Shown: piece by piece, positions 27,464 through 36,147 of the stretch
Layout: each line of letters begins with the position of its first letter
Numbering within the stretch: the stretch's first letter is position 1
NCBI GenBank assembly: GCA_017504205.1
Contig: JAFVRO010000018.1
Coordinates: 1-51,390, forward strand
Origin: Clostridia bacterium
GTDB lineage: Bacteria > Bacillota > Clostridia > Oscillospirales > CAG-272
Length of the DNA: 51,390 bases
Direction of reading: 5' to 3'
Notes under the pieces: generated by a model
What the model saw: only the letters and a program-made list of their open reading frames with translations
Told to the model about the DNA's origin: nothing
Database searches by the model: none
Translations under genes and position numbers: made by a program

Positions 27464-28003
27464 ATGATCGTATTTTTGAGAATACTTCTGATCATTTTTG
27501 TCTCATTTCTTGCGCTGTGTATCTATCTTGTTTTTTCATCAATGGAATATCTGTGGCTCTTTCTTATAGCATTCGTTGCCACCGTATCCGTTGGCGTGAT
27601 TCTTGCCGTTGTGGACAAGCCGCATGATAATGAAAAAAACACCTCAACGCCCGAAACGCTCCCACGCGATCCTGAGGTCGAAGAGCAACCGCCAAAGCCT
27701 TGCATAGACGCCCACACCGTTGCTCAAACCGGATCAAGCCTTCAGATCATTCCCTTAAGACGAAGCGGTATGCTTGCCGTGATAAACTCCCAAACTATTC
27801 AGAAGCACTTTGAAAACGGAGATACCGTAAGCCTTGATACGTTGCGCAAAAAGGGAATAATCCGCAATAACGGCATCTGCCGTATCAAAATAATTGTAAC
27901 CTCAAGCATATTCCTTGCATTAAATATAGAAGCTGACATAATCAGCAATACCGACGCATGGCAGTTCATACAAAGCGGAGGAACCGTCAAAAAATACAGA
28001 TAA
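27464..28003 (+). CDS. membrane protein with uL15-like C-terminal domain
   Basis: From ATG 27464 (GGAGG 5 bases upstream) the protein has 179 residues. Two hydrophobic helices (about 3-22 and 27-46) are followed by an acidic, Pro-rich linker (about 49-85). The C-terminal 80 residues align with the end of ribosomal protein L15. AVINSQTIQKHFENGDTVSL, then LRKKGIIR and a final GGTVKKYR correspond to VNVEDL..FENDTVV..LL.SKIIR and AAGGKTE in the rplO product of this window. It is not a second rplO, because the rRNA-binding N-terminal Gly/Arg region is absent. It is paired with an AI-2E transporter gene 14 bases downstream. Function is unknown; the similarity was judged by eye. Confidence 0.65.
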   Translation: MIVFLRILLIIFVSFLALCIYLVFSSMEYLWLFLIAFVATVSVGVILAVVDKPHDNEKNTSTPETLPRDPEVEEQPPKPCIDAHTVAQTGSSLQIIPLRRSGMLAVINSQTIQKHFENGDTVSLDTLRKKGIIRNNGICRIKIIVTSSIFLALNIEADIISNTDAWQFIQSGGTVKKYR

Positions 28004-28017
28004 CGGAGGAAGGATAG

Positions 28018-29370
28018 TTGAAAAAGAAGCTTAAAGATTTTTTTACACCAAGAATACTGACTATTATTATCGTAGCTTTGATATGTATAGTTTCATATAT
28101 TGTTCTGCTTAATTTCTCCGAGGTAAGGCAAGCACTCTCGAAATTTTACGGATATATATCTCCTATCGTATCAGGATTTATAATAGCATATCTTCTGAAC
28201 CCTGCAGTCGTGTTCTTCCGCGACGTCTGCTTCAAGCGGATCAGAAGACGAAGCACCGCAAACGCATTGGCAGTCACGGTTACGGTCATTCTGATACTTG
28301 CACTTCTCGTGACGTTGATGGCTTTCGTAATTCCTGAGCTTTATTCGTCTATCAAGAGCCTCTTCGTCAATATCGATGACTATATGGCACAGTTTAAAAC
28401 CTGGATAAGCAACATCTTCTCCGAGGTCGGATTTTCCGGTATCGACGTGGATAAGTTCTTTGGTAACTGGGAAAACGTTATCCATATCGCTATCGAATGG
28501 CTTAACGTAAATAGCGATACCGTCATAGGCATCACCCAGAAGGCAGGCGGAGCTCTGCTCGACTTCATAATCTCCGCACTTGTAGCAGTGTACCTGCTCT
28601 TTGATAAAAAACGTCTCGTCAAGGGCATAAATCGTACTGCAGTCGCATTCATGAAGCCTGAAACATATGAGCGTACCAAAATCACTCTTAAAAAGATAAA
28701 TATCATTCTTTCCAAGTTCATAACCAGCGAGCTGATTGATATGTGCATTATCGGCTTCTCCAACTATATCTTTATGCTGATCTTCGGAATGCCGTACCCA
28801 TTGCTCATTTCCATCATCGTCGCCCTGACTAACCTCATCCCGAACTTTGGTCCGTTTATCGGTGGTATCCCCTCGGCACTTCTCATACTTATCATAGACC
28901 CTATGAGCGCTATCCTCTTTGCAATCTGGATCACAGGTATGCAGTTCCTTGACGGAAACTTCATCAAGCCTATGCTCATCGGTGACTCGCTTGGACTCTC
29001 TCCCGCGCTCGTTCTTATCTCCATCGTAGTGGGCGGTAATATGTTTGGTATCCCCGGAATGGTGCTCGGCGTTCCTGCAGTCGCTTTGATATCCTACTTC
29101 GTTGAAGAACGTATCAAGAAGATCGAGGCAGCCAAGCTGGGTATAGAATACGTTCCCGACGCAATCGTTGAAGAGACCGAAACGTATGAAAAGAAATCCC
29201 TGGCAGAAAGATTCAGGGATCTTCGAGAGACGCGTAAGCTTAAAAAGGAAAAACGCAAGAAGAAATATGCCTCAAAGCCTGTTACTGAAACGAATCCGAC
29301 TGAAGAACCGGTAGTGCAGCCTCCCGTCGAGACCGAAACCACAAACGATTCAACCGCGGAAAATAAATAA
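28018..29370 (+). CDS. AI-2E family transporter
   Basis: The 450-residue membrane protein belongs to the AI-2E/PerM family: paired N-terminal helices (about 14-60), a soluble middle (about 100-175), and a C-terminal helix bundle (about 215-360) with the family's LIPNFGPFIGGIPSALL and GMVLGVPAVALI segments. A charged tail of about 80 residues (Lys/Arg-rich, then Glu/Thr-rich) is longer than usual. Members have been linked to AI-2 export or Na+/H+ exchange, so the substrate stays open. It starts at TTG 28018 behind GGAGGAAGG; no ATG fits the homologous start. Confidence 0.85.
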   Translation: MKKKLKDFFTPRILTIIIVALICIVSYIVLLNFSEVRQALSKFYGYISPIVSGFIIAYLLNPAVVFFRDVCFKRIRRRSTANALAVTVTVILILALLVTLMAFVIPELYSSIKSLFVNIDDYMAQFKTWISNIFSEVGFSGIDVDKFFGNWENVIHIAIEWLNVNSDTVIGITQKAGGALLDFIISALVAVYLLFDKKRLVKGINRTAVAFMKPETYERTKITLKKINIILSKFITSELIDMCIIGFSNYIFMLIFGMPYPLLISIIVALTNLIPNFGPFIGGIPSALLILIIDPMSAILFAIWITGMQFLDGNFIKPMLIGDSLGLSPALVLISIVVGGNMFGIPGMVLGVPAVALISYFVEERIKKIEAAKLGIEYVPDAIVEETETYEKKSLAERFRDLRETRKLKKEKRKKKYASKPVTETNPTEEPVVQPPVETETTNDSTAENK

Positions 29371-29376
29371 AAGCAC

Positions 29377-29405
29377 AAAACCCACTCCGTAAGGAGTGGG
29401 TTTTT
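29377..29405. terminator. bidirectional terminator between AI-2E gene and rplL
   Basis: AAAACCCACTCC pairs with GGAGTGGGTTTTT over a GTAA loop. Because the two transcription units converge here, it serves both the AI-2E gene (plus) and rplJ-rplL (minus). Confidence 0.92.
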
Positions 29406-29454
29406 ATGCACAGCAGTATTAGTTTGTGTATAAATTTGTGTGAGGTGAGCTGAA

Positions 29455-29826
29455 TTACTTAAGGGTAACAGTTGCGCCTGCATCCTCGAGCTGCTTCTTG
29501 ATCTCCTCTGCGTCAGCCTTGGAGAGACCTTCCTTAACGATCTTAGGAGCACCCTCAACCATGTCCTTAGCTTCCTTGAGGCCAAGTCCGGTGATGGAAC
29601 GAACAACCTTAATAACGTCAAGCTTCTTAGCGCCGAAGCTGGTGAGCTCTACGTCGAACTCAGTCTTTTCTTCTACGGGAGCAGCGGCAGCAGGACCTGC
29701 AGCAACAGCTACGGGAGCAGCGGATACGCCGAATTCTGCCTCAAGTTCTTTAACGAGCTCTGCAAGCTCAAGTATTGTAAGCTCTTTGATCTGGTCAAGA
29801 AGAGCGGTGATTTTTTCAGATGCCAT
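29455..29826 (-). CDS. rplL: 50S ribosomal protein L7/L12
   Basis: L7/L12 (123 residues) forms the multimeric stalk that recruits translation GTPases. The N-terminal dimer domain ([24 protein letters not shown]) is joined by an Ala-rich hinge (about 35-52) to the C-terminal domain with [29 protein letters not shown] precedes the ATG. It is the last gene of a two-gene unit with rplJ; rpoB does not follow, as it would in most bacteria. Confidence 0.97.
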   Translation of the reverse strand: MASEKITALLDQIKELTILELAELVKELEAEFGVSAAPVAVAAGPAAAAPVEEKTEFDVELTSFGAKKLDVIKVVRSITGLGLKEAKDMVEGAPKIVKEGLSKADAEEIKKQLEDAGATVTLK

Positions 29827-29929
29827 TTTATTTTCCTCCGAATATTTAATATAATTTGATTTAAGATTTTTTTATCGCTTAATGCGATACGGTCGAGTAA
29901 TTTGTGATCAAGCAACCAAGATAAAACGA

Positions 29930-30451
29930 TTACTCTGCTGCAGGCTCTTCTGCTCCGCCGTTTTCCTTGTCGATCTTCGCCTGAAGAACGTATGCAAGAC
30001 CGTAAAGAGGGGACTGCAAGCTTCCAAGGAGCTTTGCGACGAGAACATCCTTTGAAGGAATCTCAGCAAGCTCTAAAACTGTGCCTGCATCGATAACCTT
30101 ACCGTCAAGGTAACCTGCAAGGATCTTGAAGGACTCAACCTTCTCGTCAAACTGCTTAAGAATCTTAGCAGCGGCAACAGGATCCTTCTCGCTTATTGCG
30201 ATAGCGGTCATACCCTCAAGATGAGGCTTTATATCGCCGTAACCAACCTCGTCGCAAGCTCTGCCGGTAAGAGTGTTCTTAACGACCATGTACTTAACGC
30301 CTGCCTCACGAAGCATTTTACGCATTTTTGTGTCGTCTTCAACAGTAATACCCTGGTAGTTAACCAGAACACCTGCAACTGAAGCCTTAATCTGTTCAGC
30401 GAGTTCTGCAACTGCTTTCTGCTTTTGAGCCAATATAGCATTGCTAGGCAT
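29930..30451 (-). CDS. rplJ: 50S ribosomal protein L10
   Basis: L10 (173 residues) anchors the L7/L12 stalk to 23S rRNA. It has the family's VLVNYQGITVEDDTKMRKMLREAGV stretch and KNTLTGRA motif, with a C-terminal stalk-binding helix ending in an acidic stretch. GGGAGGTG stands upstream of the ATG. It follows its own leader and promoter instead of rplA, so this r-protein pair forms an isolated unit. L10-L12 complexes normally regulate such units through the leader. Confidence 0.96.
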   Translation of the reverse strand: MPSNAILAQKQKAVAELAEQIKASVAGVLVNYQGITVEDDTKMRKMLREAGVKYMVVKNTLTGRACDEVGYGDIKPHLEGMTAIAISEKDPVAAAKILKQFDEKVESFKILAGYLDGKVIDAGTVLELAEIPSKDVLVAKLLGSLQSPLYGLAYVLQAKIDKENGGAEEPAAE

Positions 30452-30630
30452 TTTTTCTTTTCACCTCCCAATGTGAAATACGTATATAAAATAAAAATCC
30501 TTCTTCCGATATCCGCAAAGACACCTGCAAAGAAAGACCTGATAAACTATGCAACGCATAAATTCAATATTACCGTCTCCTCGGCAGGAAAGCCTAAACT
30601 TTTACCGGAACCTGCTGTCTTTGGATTAAC
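30452..30630 (-). promoter_or_regulatory. L10 leader RNA (ribosomal protein autoregulation)
   Basis: Read on the minus strand, the leader contains AAAGACAGCAGG (about 30622-30611) followed by TCCTGCCGAGGAG (about 30590-30578). These are the conserved kink-turn/stem sequences of Firmicutes L10 leaders, with AGCAGG pairing CCTGC. Further down, CTTTCTT (30536-30530) pairs with AAGAAGG (30505-30499), followed by an AT-rich, T-containing run (30498-30486) that could act as an attenuator. Binding of L10(L12)4 would then lower rplJL expression. Confidence 0.75.
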
Positions 30631-30636
30631 GGAGAT

Positions 30637-30665
30637 ATTATATCATATCAAATACGCTTTGTCAA
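30637..30665 (-). promoter_or_regulatory. rplJL promoter
   Basis: On the minus strand TTGACA (30665-30660) and TATAAT (30642-30637) are perfect hexamers with a 17-base spacer. It starts the L10 leader at about 30630. Confidence 0.9.
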
Positions 30666-30707
30666 TAGCTTTTAAAAAATATTTTCAAAATAATTTTGAT
30701 TTTTCCC

Positions 30708-31268
30708 TTAATCCAGCTCCTCGTTGCTCTCAAGTATACGTCTTGCAGATGAGATCAGACGCTGGCGCAACCATTCAGGGCTCGTGATCCTGATCGATGC
30801 ATCAATTGACAGTATCGCCGCCAAAAACAGTTCCGTGCTGTGGAACTCGCATTGATAACTGTTCCTTCCAAGCTTTTCAACTATAAAGGGCTTCAACTCA
30901 AGCACCGCCAGCTTGTCGCTGACCTCAATCGTAGCACCGTACGGAAGCTGCATCTGTATGAGCGGGTTGATAGAACTGTCCGAAATGTCCCCCTCAAGCG
31001 GCGCCATAACACCGCTGTAATCCTCGTCATTGGACGACGTCTGAAAAACGGGAAGGGAATAGTCGTGGGTGTAATAGTATCCGCGTCCCTCTTTTGAGTA
31101 TTCAAGTGGGGCTGAAAGAACCTCTCTCATATAACGAATATCTCTTTTTGCCTGACTTAACGACATATTGAACTGCTCTGAAAGCCTGTGCGCGTTAGGG
31201 TATGCTTGTTCTACCGTCTTGCGGTGAAACCATTGAATTCTTTCGTTACTCTTCATTGGGACATCCAA
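30708..31268 (-). CDS. HTH transcriptional regulator with WCX-like domain but no WYL core
   Basis: The 186-residue protein starts with a winged HTH typical of WYL regulators (HRLSEQFNMSLSQAKRDIRYMREVLSAP...EGRGYYYT, about 25-67). A short connector leads to a C-terminal half (about 105-180) resembling the WCX extension, with the spaced E-L-K-P, LFLAAILSIDASIRITSPEWLR and ISSARRIL segments. The central WYL Sm-like fold, about 100 residues in normal members, is not seen. The start is TTG 31268 (AGGA 5 bases before) or ATG 31256. It probably shares a transcript with the membrane protein gene 29 bases upstream. The target is unknown. Confidence 0.65.
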   Translation of the reverse strand: MDVPMKSNERIQWFHRKTVEQAYPNAHRLSEQFNMSLSQAKRDIRYMREVLSAPLEYSKEGRGYYYTHDYSLPVFQTSSNDEDYSGVMAPLEGDISDSSINPLIQMQLPYGATIEVSDKLAVLELKPFIVEKLGRNSYQCEFHSTELFLAAILSIDASIRITSPEWLRQRLISSARRILESNEELD

Positions 31269-31297
31269 ACCTTTCCTATATTATATACTGCATAATT

Positions 31298-32260
31298 TTA
31301 TTTTTCGTCGGTTGGTGTATCCGGGGACTTCTCATCCTCGGATTCCGGCTTCGTGCTTTCTTTTACCTCGTCGTTCTTGTCTGACTTTACCGAAACTACT
31401 GACTCCAATTCTGTCGGAGAATTATCTGTGCCACTTTCTTTGGAGATTTCTTCGTTGATTGTTGCCTTATCGCAACCTCTGATATAACTTGTCAACCTGA
31501 GAAGGAACGCTATAGTAAGCGCAAGTATCATCAGCGCTGACGCAGACATGATAACGCGGTCATATACATTGCAGAAAACCGAGATCAAATATGGAACCGA
31601 TGCAGCCGCGCCTACTGTAACCGCCAGAATACCGGACGCGATATAGAACGACGGTAGCGGTCTCTCGATCATAAATCGCAACTCAAATAGATAAAACACC
31701 ATGAATAGCATAAACGAGCAGATAAACATTACCTTGTCCGGATTGTTAAGAGTAATCGTCATCTCAAAATACATGTCAGCGATCATAAGCGTGAACGCTA
31801 TAGGAACAACATATCCGGTCAACAAACACGACGTTTGCTTTGCTTGACCGCCGGAAGCAACTGTAACGTAATGATAAGCCGCAATAACACAAGCGATAGC
31901 TCCGGCAAGCGTCAATGCACCCGGCTTTTTATCAATCAGCTTATTGATAAAGTATAACGCTCCAAGAAAGCACGCAGCCATAGAGATGATCGCAGAGCAT
32001 TTTGCGTCGACGGTGCATGCAGACGGACGATTGCTTGCAGGTGTAAACTGCTTTTTTCCAAACACGGCAATCAACAAAGACAGGATAATACCAACGGCAA
32101 GCACCGCTGCCCATATCCCTGAAAAAACATTTCCTTTTACTAAATAACCTATTCCTGCGTCATAGTACAACAAATACGCAAGTGTTCTTGCAATTATCCC
32201 CGCAATTGTCAAGCCAAATGTAACAGATAATAAAATGCGCGATTTGAAAATTTGCTTCAT
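31298..32260 (-). CDS. uncharacterised membrane protein, eight helices, acidic tail
   Basis: I do not recognise the family. The 320 residues contain eight hydrophobic segments (about 9-33, 46-69, 90-109, 114-135, 143-167, 177-197, 204-230, 239-261). A highly charged Ser/Glu/Asp/Lys-rich tail of about 58 residues follows and is probably disordered and cytoplasmic. CAGGAG stands before the ATG and a TATAAT-like box lies about 35 bases upstream. The regulator gene follows 29 bases later on the same strand, so the two probably form a small operon. Confidence 0.6.
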   Translation of the reverse strand: MKQIFKSRILLSVTFGLTIAGIIARTLAYLLYYDAGIGYLVKGNVFSGIWAAVLAVGIILSLLIAVFGKKQFTPASNRPSACTVDAKCSAIISMAACFLGALYFINKLIDKKPGALTLAGAIACVIAAYHYVTVASGGQAKQTSCLLTGYVVPIAFTLMIADMYFEMTITLNNPDKVMFICSFMLFMVFYLFELRFMIERPLPSFYIASGILAVTVGAAASVPYLISVFCNVYDRVIMSASALMILALTIAFLLRLTSYIRGCDKATINEEISKESGTDNSPTELESVVSVKSDKNDEVKESTKPESEDEKSPDTPTDEK

Positions 32261-32468
32261 AAAAATCTCCTGAATTATTTCTTAGGTATTATTATATAGC
32301 AAATATATTAATTCTGTTTGTACTTTTAAAACAAATAATGTGAACATCGCGGATAATAATGAAATTTTTTACAGTGCGTTTTTTTGCGCACATAACTGTC
32401 TAAAAATGTTTGGTAATTATGCACAAAATACGGCGGTGAAAATCGTTAAAAATCTACACCTCCAAGTA

Positions 32469-32497
32469 TTGATTAATAAATAAAGATATGGTATAAT
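32469..32497 (+). promoter_or_regulatory. S10 operon promoter
   Basis: TTGATT (32469-32474) and TATAAT (32492-32497) are 17 bases apart. This is the only good promoter I see before rpsJ, so it may drive the whole S10-spc-alpha cluster. The upstream part of this gap (32261-32468) is AT-rich and divergent to the membrane protein gene. It holds a GTGCG/CGCAC hairpin with a T-loop (about 32377-32393) and no gene. Confidence 0.75.
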
Positions 32498-32503
32498 GAT
32501 AAG

Positions 32504-32789
32504 GCTTGATGTGCGTAGAAGCGAGAGGTTGCCGGTTGAAGCAATTCAAACGGGTAATTTTCGTGGAGTATGTCCGATAAATCGGGCGAAATTGCGTTTA
32601 CGTTGAGTCGTGATACATCTGAACTTGCTCGGATAGTGCCTGTAAAGCAATGCTGGCTTGCAAGCAATCGTCCGTTTTTAAAGGCAAGAAAAAGAAACGC
32701 ACGGCATGGTGTAAAAGACAGCCGCCTGAATTCCGAGGTGCGACCGTTACAAGCACCAAGGAAAACAAAATATAATAGGAGGCAAAAAA
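32504..32789 (+). ncRNA. structured leader of the S10 operon
   Basis: About 285 bases of transcribed, non-coding sequence precede rpsJ. Clear folds include GGTTGCC (32527-32533) with GGTAATT (32553-32559), enclosing TTGAA-GCAA-TTCAA (32536-32549, a GNRA loop). A second is GTCCGA-TAAA-TCGGGC (32572-32587). The length and GNRA-capped stem suggest a regulatory RNA, most simply an r-protein-binding leader. No intrinsic terminator was seen in it, so control at translation or RNA stability is more likely. Confidence 0.5.
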
Positions 32790-33101
32790 GTGGCAGTAAA
32801 AGATACCCTTAAAATAAGACTTAAGAGTTACGACCATAAGCTCATCGACGCAGCGGCAGCTAAGATCGTTGAGTTCGTGAAGAGAAACGGCGCTGAGGTT
32901 TCCGGACCCGTTCCGCTTCCCACGGAAAAAGAGATCGTTACCATTCTCCGCGCTGTTCATAAGTATAAGGATAGCCGTGAGCAGTTCGAGCTCCGTACTC
33001 ATAAGAGACTTATCTACGTCGTAAGACCTTCAAAGAAGCTCTGCGAAGGTATTATGAATATGGAATTGCCCGCAGGCGTAGAGATCGATATTAAGCTTTA
33101 A
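32790..33101 (+). CDS. rpsJ: 30S ribosomal protein S10
   Basis: S10 (103 residues) is part of the 30S head and of the NusB antitermination complex. It starts at GTG 32790 behind GGAGG, giving [20 protein letters not shown]; the family segments [12 protein letters not shown] and RTHKRLI are intact. It opens the S10 cluster. A 164-base spacer follows, longer than others in the operon, with a GTCAC/GTGAC hairpin near 33163-33181. Confidence 0.97.
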   Translation: MAVKDTLKIRLKSYDHKLIDAAAAKIVEFVKRNGAEVSGPVPLPTEKEIVTILRAVHKYKDSREQFELRTHKRLIYVVRPSKKLCEGIMNMELPAGVEIDIKL

Positions 33102-33265
33102 TTGCTTAATCAACATCAAGCTGTCGATCAAAGGCAAACGGACAAGCCCAAAAATCTAAACGGAGTCACACCGTAAAGTGACACAAGGTCATGTTGGCGT
33201 AATCTACGGAAGCTAAAGCTTTGGCGGGAAAATTCACAGCGTCAACCAATAGCCATGGAGGCAAA

Positions 33266-33916
33266 ATGAAATCCAAGTTGACAACAACTAAGGGTATTAT
33301 CGGCAGAAAAGTCGGTATGACCCAGATCTTCGAGGAAAACGGAACGGTAATTCCCGTAACCGTTATCGAAGCAGGACCTTGCGTAGTAGCGCAGGTCAAA
33401 ACACTTGAAACCGACGGTTATGAGGCTGTACAGCTCGGTTTCGTAGACATGAAGGAAAAACATGTAAACAAGCCTCAAAAGGGACATTTCGAAAAGTCCG
33501 GTGGAGCAGTTAAGAAGTATCTTAAAGAGTTCCGTTACGTTGGATGCACTGAGTGCAGCGTAGGCGACACGATCACCGTCGATACCTTCGCCGAGGGCGA
33601 GAAGGTCGATGTAACCGGTATCACAAAGGGCCGCGGCTACACAGGCGCTATCAAGCGTTGGGGCTATAGCATACTCAGAATGACTCACGGTACGGGTCCC
33701 GTACACCGCGAAGTTGGTTCTATGGGTGCAAACTCAAGCCCTTCACGAGTATTCAAAAACAAAAAGATGGCAGGTCAGTACGGTAACGAGCAGGTTACAG
33801 TAATCAACCTTGCTATAGTAAAGATCGACAGCGAAAACAACCTTATCGCAGTTAAAGGCGCTATTCCCGGCGCAAAGGGCGGTATCGTGTTCATTCGTGA
33901 TTCGGTAAAAGCGTAA
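33266..33916 (+). CDS. rplC: 50S ribosomal protein L3
   Basis: L3 (216 residues) binds 23S rRNA near the peptidyl transferase centre. ATG 33266 is chosen because GGAGG lies 5 bases upstream and the family start [14 protein letters not shown] follows. The upstream in-frame TTG at 33221 has no such site. The extended loop with [22 protein letters not shown] is typical of bacterial L3. Confidence 0.96.
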   Translation: MKSKLTTTKGIIGRKVGMTQIFEENGTVIPVTVIEAGPCVVAQVKTLETDGYEAVQLGFVDMKEKHVNKPQKGHFEKSGGAVKKYLKEFRYVGCTECSVGDTITVDTFAEGEKVDVTGITKGRGYTGAIKRWGYSILRMTHGTGPVHREVGSMGANSSPSRVFKNKKMAGQYGNEQVTVINLAIVKIDSENNLIAVKGAIPGAKGGIVFIRDSVKA

Positions 33917-33934
33917 GCAGAAGGAGGAAGTACG

Positions 33935-34609
33935 ATGCCTACAATTAAAGTTTACGATATGGCCGGCAACGAGATCGATACACTCGAACTCTCCGAAGAG
34001 ATATTCGGTGCAGAAGTGAAGGTTCCCGTTCTCCACGCAGCAGTAAGGACATATCTTATGAATCAAAGACAGGGTACACAGTCCACTCTTACACGTACCG
34101 AGGTTTCCGGCGGCGGCAAGAAGCCCTGGAGACAGAAGGGAACCGGCAGAGCTCGTCAGGGTTCAACCCGTTCACCTCAGTGGACACACGGCGGCGTAGC
34201 GCTCGGCCCGAAGCCCAGAAGCTACCGCAAAGCTATGAATGACAAGACCAAGAGACTTGCATTTATCAGCGCACTTTCCGCAAAAGCGAGCGAGGGTAAC
34301 CTCATCGTTGTTGACGATATAGTAGCTACCGAGTACAAAACCAAGGTAGTAGCTGAGATGCTCAAGGCTTTCGGAGCTCCTAAGAAGGCACTTATCGTAA
34401 CCGGTAAGCCCGACGAGGACAGAAAGTTCATCAAGAGCGCAGCAAACATTCCCGGCGTTGTAACGTCATTCGTTTACAGATACTTCGATCCCAAGAGAGA
34501 GGTTGAGCTTCTCGGAAGCACCGTAAATGTTTACGATATCATTAACGCTAACAAGCTTATCATCGCAAAATCTGCGGTACTTGAACTTGAGGAGGAAATG
34601 AAGAAATGA
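33935..34609 (+). CDS. rplD: 50S ribosomal protein L4
   Basis: L4 (224 residues) lines the peptide exit tunnel. The loop RTEVSGGGKKPWRQKGTGRARQG (about 52-74) that reaches into the tunnel is intact, as is the C-terminal domain ending NVYDIINANKLIIAKSAV. In E. coli L4 controls the S10 operon; whether it acts on the leader at 32504-32789 is unknown. AAGGAGG precedes the ATG and the stop overlaps rplW by 4 bases. Confidence 0.96.
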   Translation: MPTIKVYDMAGNEIDTLELSEEIFGAEVKVPVLHAAVRTYLMNQRQGTQSTLTRTEVSGGGKKPWRQKGTGRARQGSTRSPQWTHGGVALGPKPRSYRKAMNDKTKRLAFISALSAKASEGNLIVVDDIVATEYKTKVVAEMLKAFGAPKKALIVTGKPDEDRKFIKSAANIPGVVTSFVYRYFDPKREVELLGSTVNVYDIINANKLIIAKSAVLELEEEMKK

Positions 34610-34899
34610 AAACTGCTCAGGATATAATCATCAGCCCTATCATCACCGAGGAAACCATGTCGATGATGGAAGGCAAGAAATACGCTTTCAAGGTCCTCTA
34701 CACCGCAACAAAGCCCGAGATCGCAGCAGCAGTTGAAGAGCTTTTCAAGGTTACGGTTCAGGACGTAAACACAATCAGAGTTAAGAGAAAACCCAAAAGA
34801 GTCGGTGTTCACAGCGGTTATACCGCTGCATGGAAGAAGGCTATCGTAACACTTAAGCCCAAATCCAAGACCATTGAGTTCTTTGACGGTTTGAACTAA
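34606..34899 (+). CDS. rplW: 50S ribosomal protein L23
   Basis: L23 (97 residues) sits at the tunnel exit and is the docking point for SRP and trigger factor. It shows the family pattern IISPIITEETMS, YAFKVLYTATKPEIAAAVEELFKV and the basic loop RKPKRVGVHSGYTAAWKKAIVTL. The ATG overlaps the rplD stop (ATGA), so the two are translationally coupled. GAGGA is upstream. Confidence 0.96.
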   Translation: MKTAQDIIISPIITEETMSMMEGKKYAFKVLYTATKPEIAAAVEELFKVTVQDVNTIRVKRKPKRVGVHSGYTAAWKKAIVTLKPKSKTIEFFDGLN

Positions 34900-34917
34900 T
34901 AGTAGGAGGAACGAAAA

Positions 34918-35748
34918 ATGCCTACAATTAAGTATAAGCCGACGACACCCGCAAGAAGAAACATGACCGTCGCTTCATTCGACGAGATCACAAAGTTTTC
35001 TCCTGAGAAGGGTCTCATCGTAATAAAGAAAAAGCACGCAGGCCGTAACAGCTACGGCAGAATCACCGTTCGTCACAGAGGCGGCGGAAACAAGGTTAAG
35101 TACAGACTTATCGACTTCAAGCGCCAGGATGCATCCGCAGCTACCGTAATCGGTATCGAGTACGACCCTAACAGAAGCGCATACATCGCTCTCCTTCAGA
35201 ACGAGGCAGGCGAGAAGAGCTATATCATCGCTCCCGTAGGCCTTAAGGACGGCGACGTCGTATACTCAGGCCCTACAGCTGATATCAAGCCCGGTAACAC
35301 GCTTCCTATCGCTAACATTCCTACGGGTACCTTCATCCACAACATCGAGATCTACCCCGGAAAAGGCGCACAGCTTGTAAGAAGCGCAGGCGTTGCAGCT
35401 CAGCTTCTTTCCAAGGAAACCGAAATGGCTCAGGTCAGATTGCCCTCAGGCGAGGTTCGTTACATCAGACTCGACTGCAAAGCAACTATCGGTCAGGTTG
35501 GTAACATCGAGCATGACACAGTTAAGCTCGGTAAAGCAGGTAGAAAGAGACACATGGGCATCCGTCCTACAGTCCGCGGTTCCGTAATGAACCCCTGCGA
35601 TCACCCCCACGGTGGTGGCGAAGGCAAATCTCCTGTCGGTCGTCCCTCACCTGTTACCCCTTGGGGTAAACCCGCTCTCGGCTATAAGACGAGAAACAAG
35701 AAGGCAAGAACCGAGAAGGCAATTGTCAAACACAGAAACGCTAAGTAA
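34918..35748 (+). CDS. rplB: 50S ribosomal protein L2
   Basis: L2 (276 residues) binds 23S rRNA and is required for subunit joining and peptidyl transfer. The C-terminal [19 protein letters not shown] loop with the key histidine (HPHGGGEG) is intact, as is the [16 protein letters not shown] region. GTAGGAGG precedes the ATG. The length is standard. Confidence 0.97.
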   Translation: MPTIKYKPTTPARRNMTVASFDEITKFSPEKGLIVIKKKHAGRNSYGRITVRHRGGGNKVKYRLIDFKRQDASAATVIGIEYDPNRSAYIALLQNEAGEKSYIIAPVGLKDGDVVYSGPTADIKPGNTLPIANIPTGTFIHNIEIYPGKGAQLVRSAGVAAQLLSKETEMAQVRLPSGEVRYIRLDCKATIGQVGNIEHDTVKLGKAGRKRHMGIRPTVRGSVMNPCDHPHGGGEGKSPVGRPSPVTPWGKPALGYKTRNKKARTEKAIVKHRNAK

Positions 35749-35793
35749 TTTAATAAAAGAGTTATTTGGCAGAATTATTAAGGAGACGTAATT

Positions 35794-36075
35794 ATGAGCA
35801 GAAGCCTTAAAAAAGCGCCTTACGTTGAGGAAAAGCTTTTTAACCGCATTTGCGCCATGAACCAGAAGAATGAGAAGAAGGTAATCAAGACTTGGTCAAG
35901 ATCCTCAACCATCTACCCTGAGTTCGTTGGACACACTATCGCAGTTCATGACGGTAGAAAGCACGTACCGGTATACGTTATCGAGGATATGGTAGGACAC
36001 AAACTCGGCGAGTTCGCTCCTACACGTACGTTCAAGGGACACGCCGGATCCAAGACAGGCAACGCGAAGAAATAA
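35794..36075 (+). CDS. rpsS: 30S ribosomal protein S19
   Basis: S19 (93 residues) lies in the 30S head next to S13. It begins [15 protein letters not shown] and contains the family stretch [30 protein letters not shown] and [20 protein letters not shown] is 8 bases before the ATG. Order rplB-rpsS-rplV is standard. Confidence 0.97.
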   Translation: MSRSLKKAPYVEEKLFNRICAMNQKNEKKVIKTWSRSSTIYPEFVGHTIAVHDGRKHVPVYVIEDMVGHKLGEFAPTRTFKGHAGSKTGNAKK

Positions 36076-36147
36076 TCAAAATACTAAAAATATTAAGTAG
36101 TCAGAAAGTACTCGCATCAAATAATGCGAAGGGAGGCAACATCTTAA

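Noticed and set aside
32570..32812. 80-codon plus-strand frame in the rpsJ leader
   Set aside because: It has no ribosome binding site, runs into rpsJ out of frame and its bases are accounted for by RNA stems.
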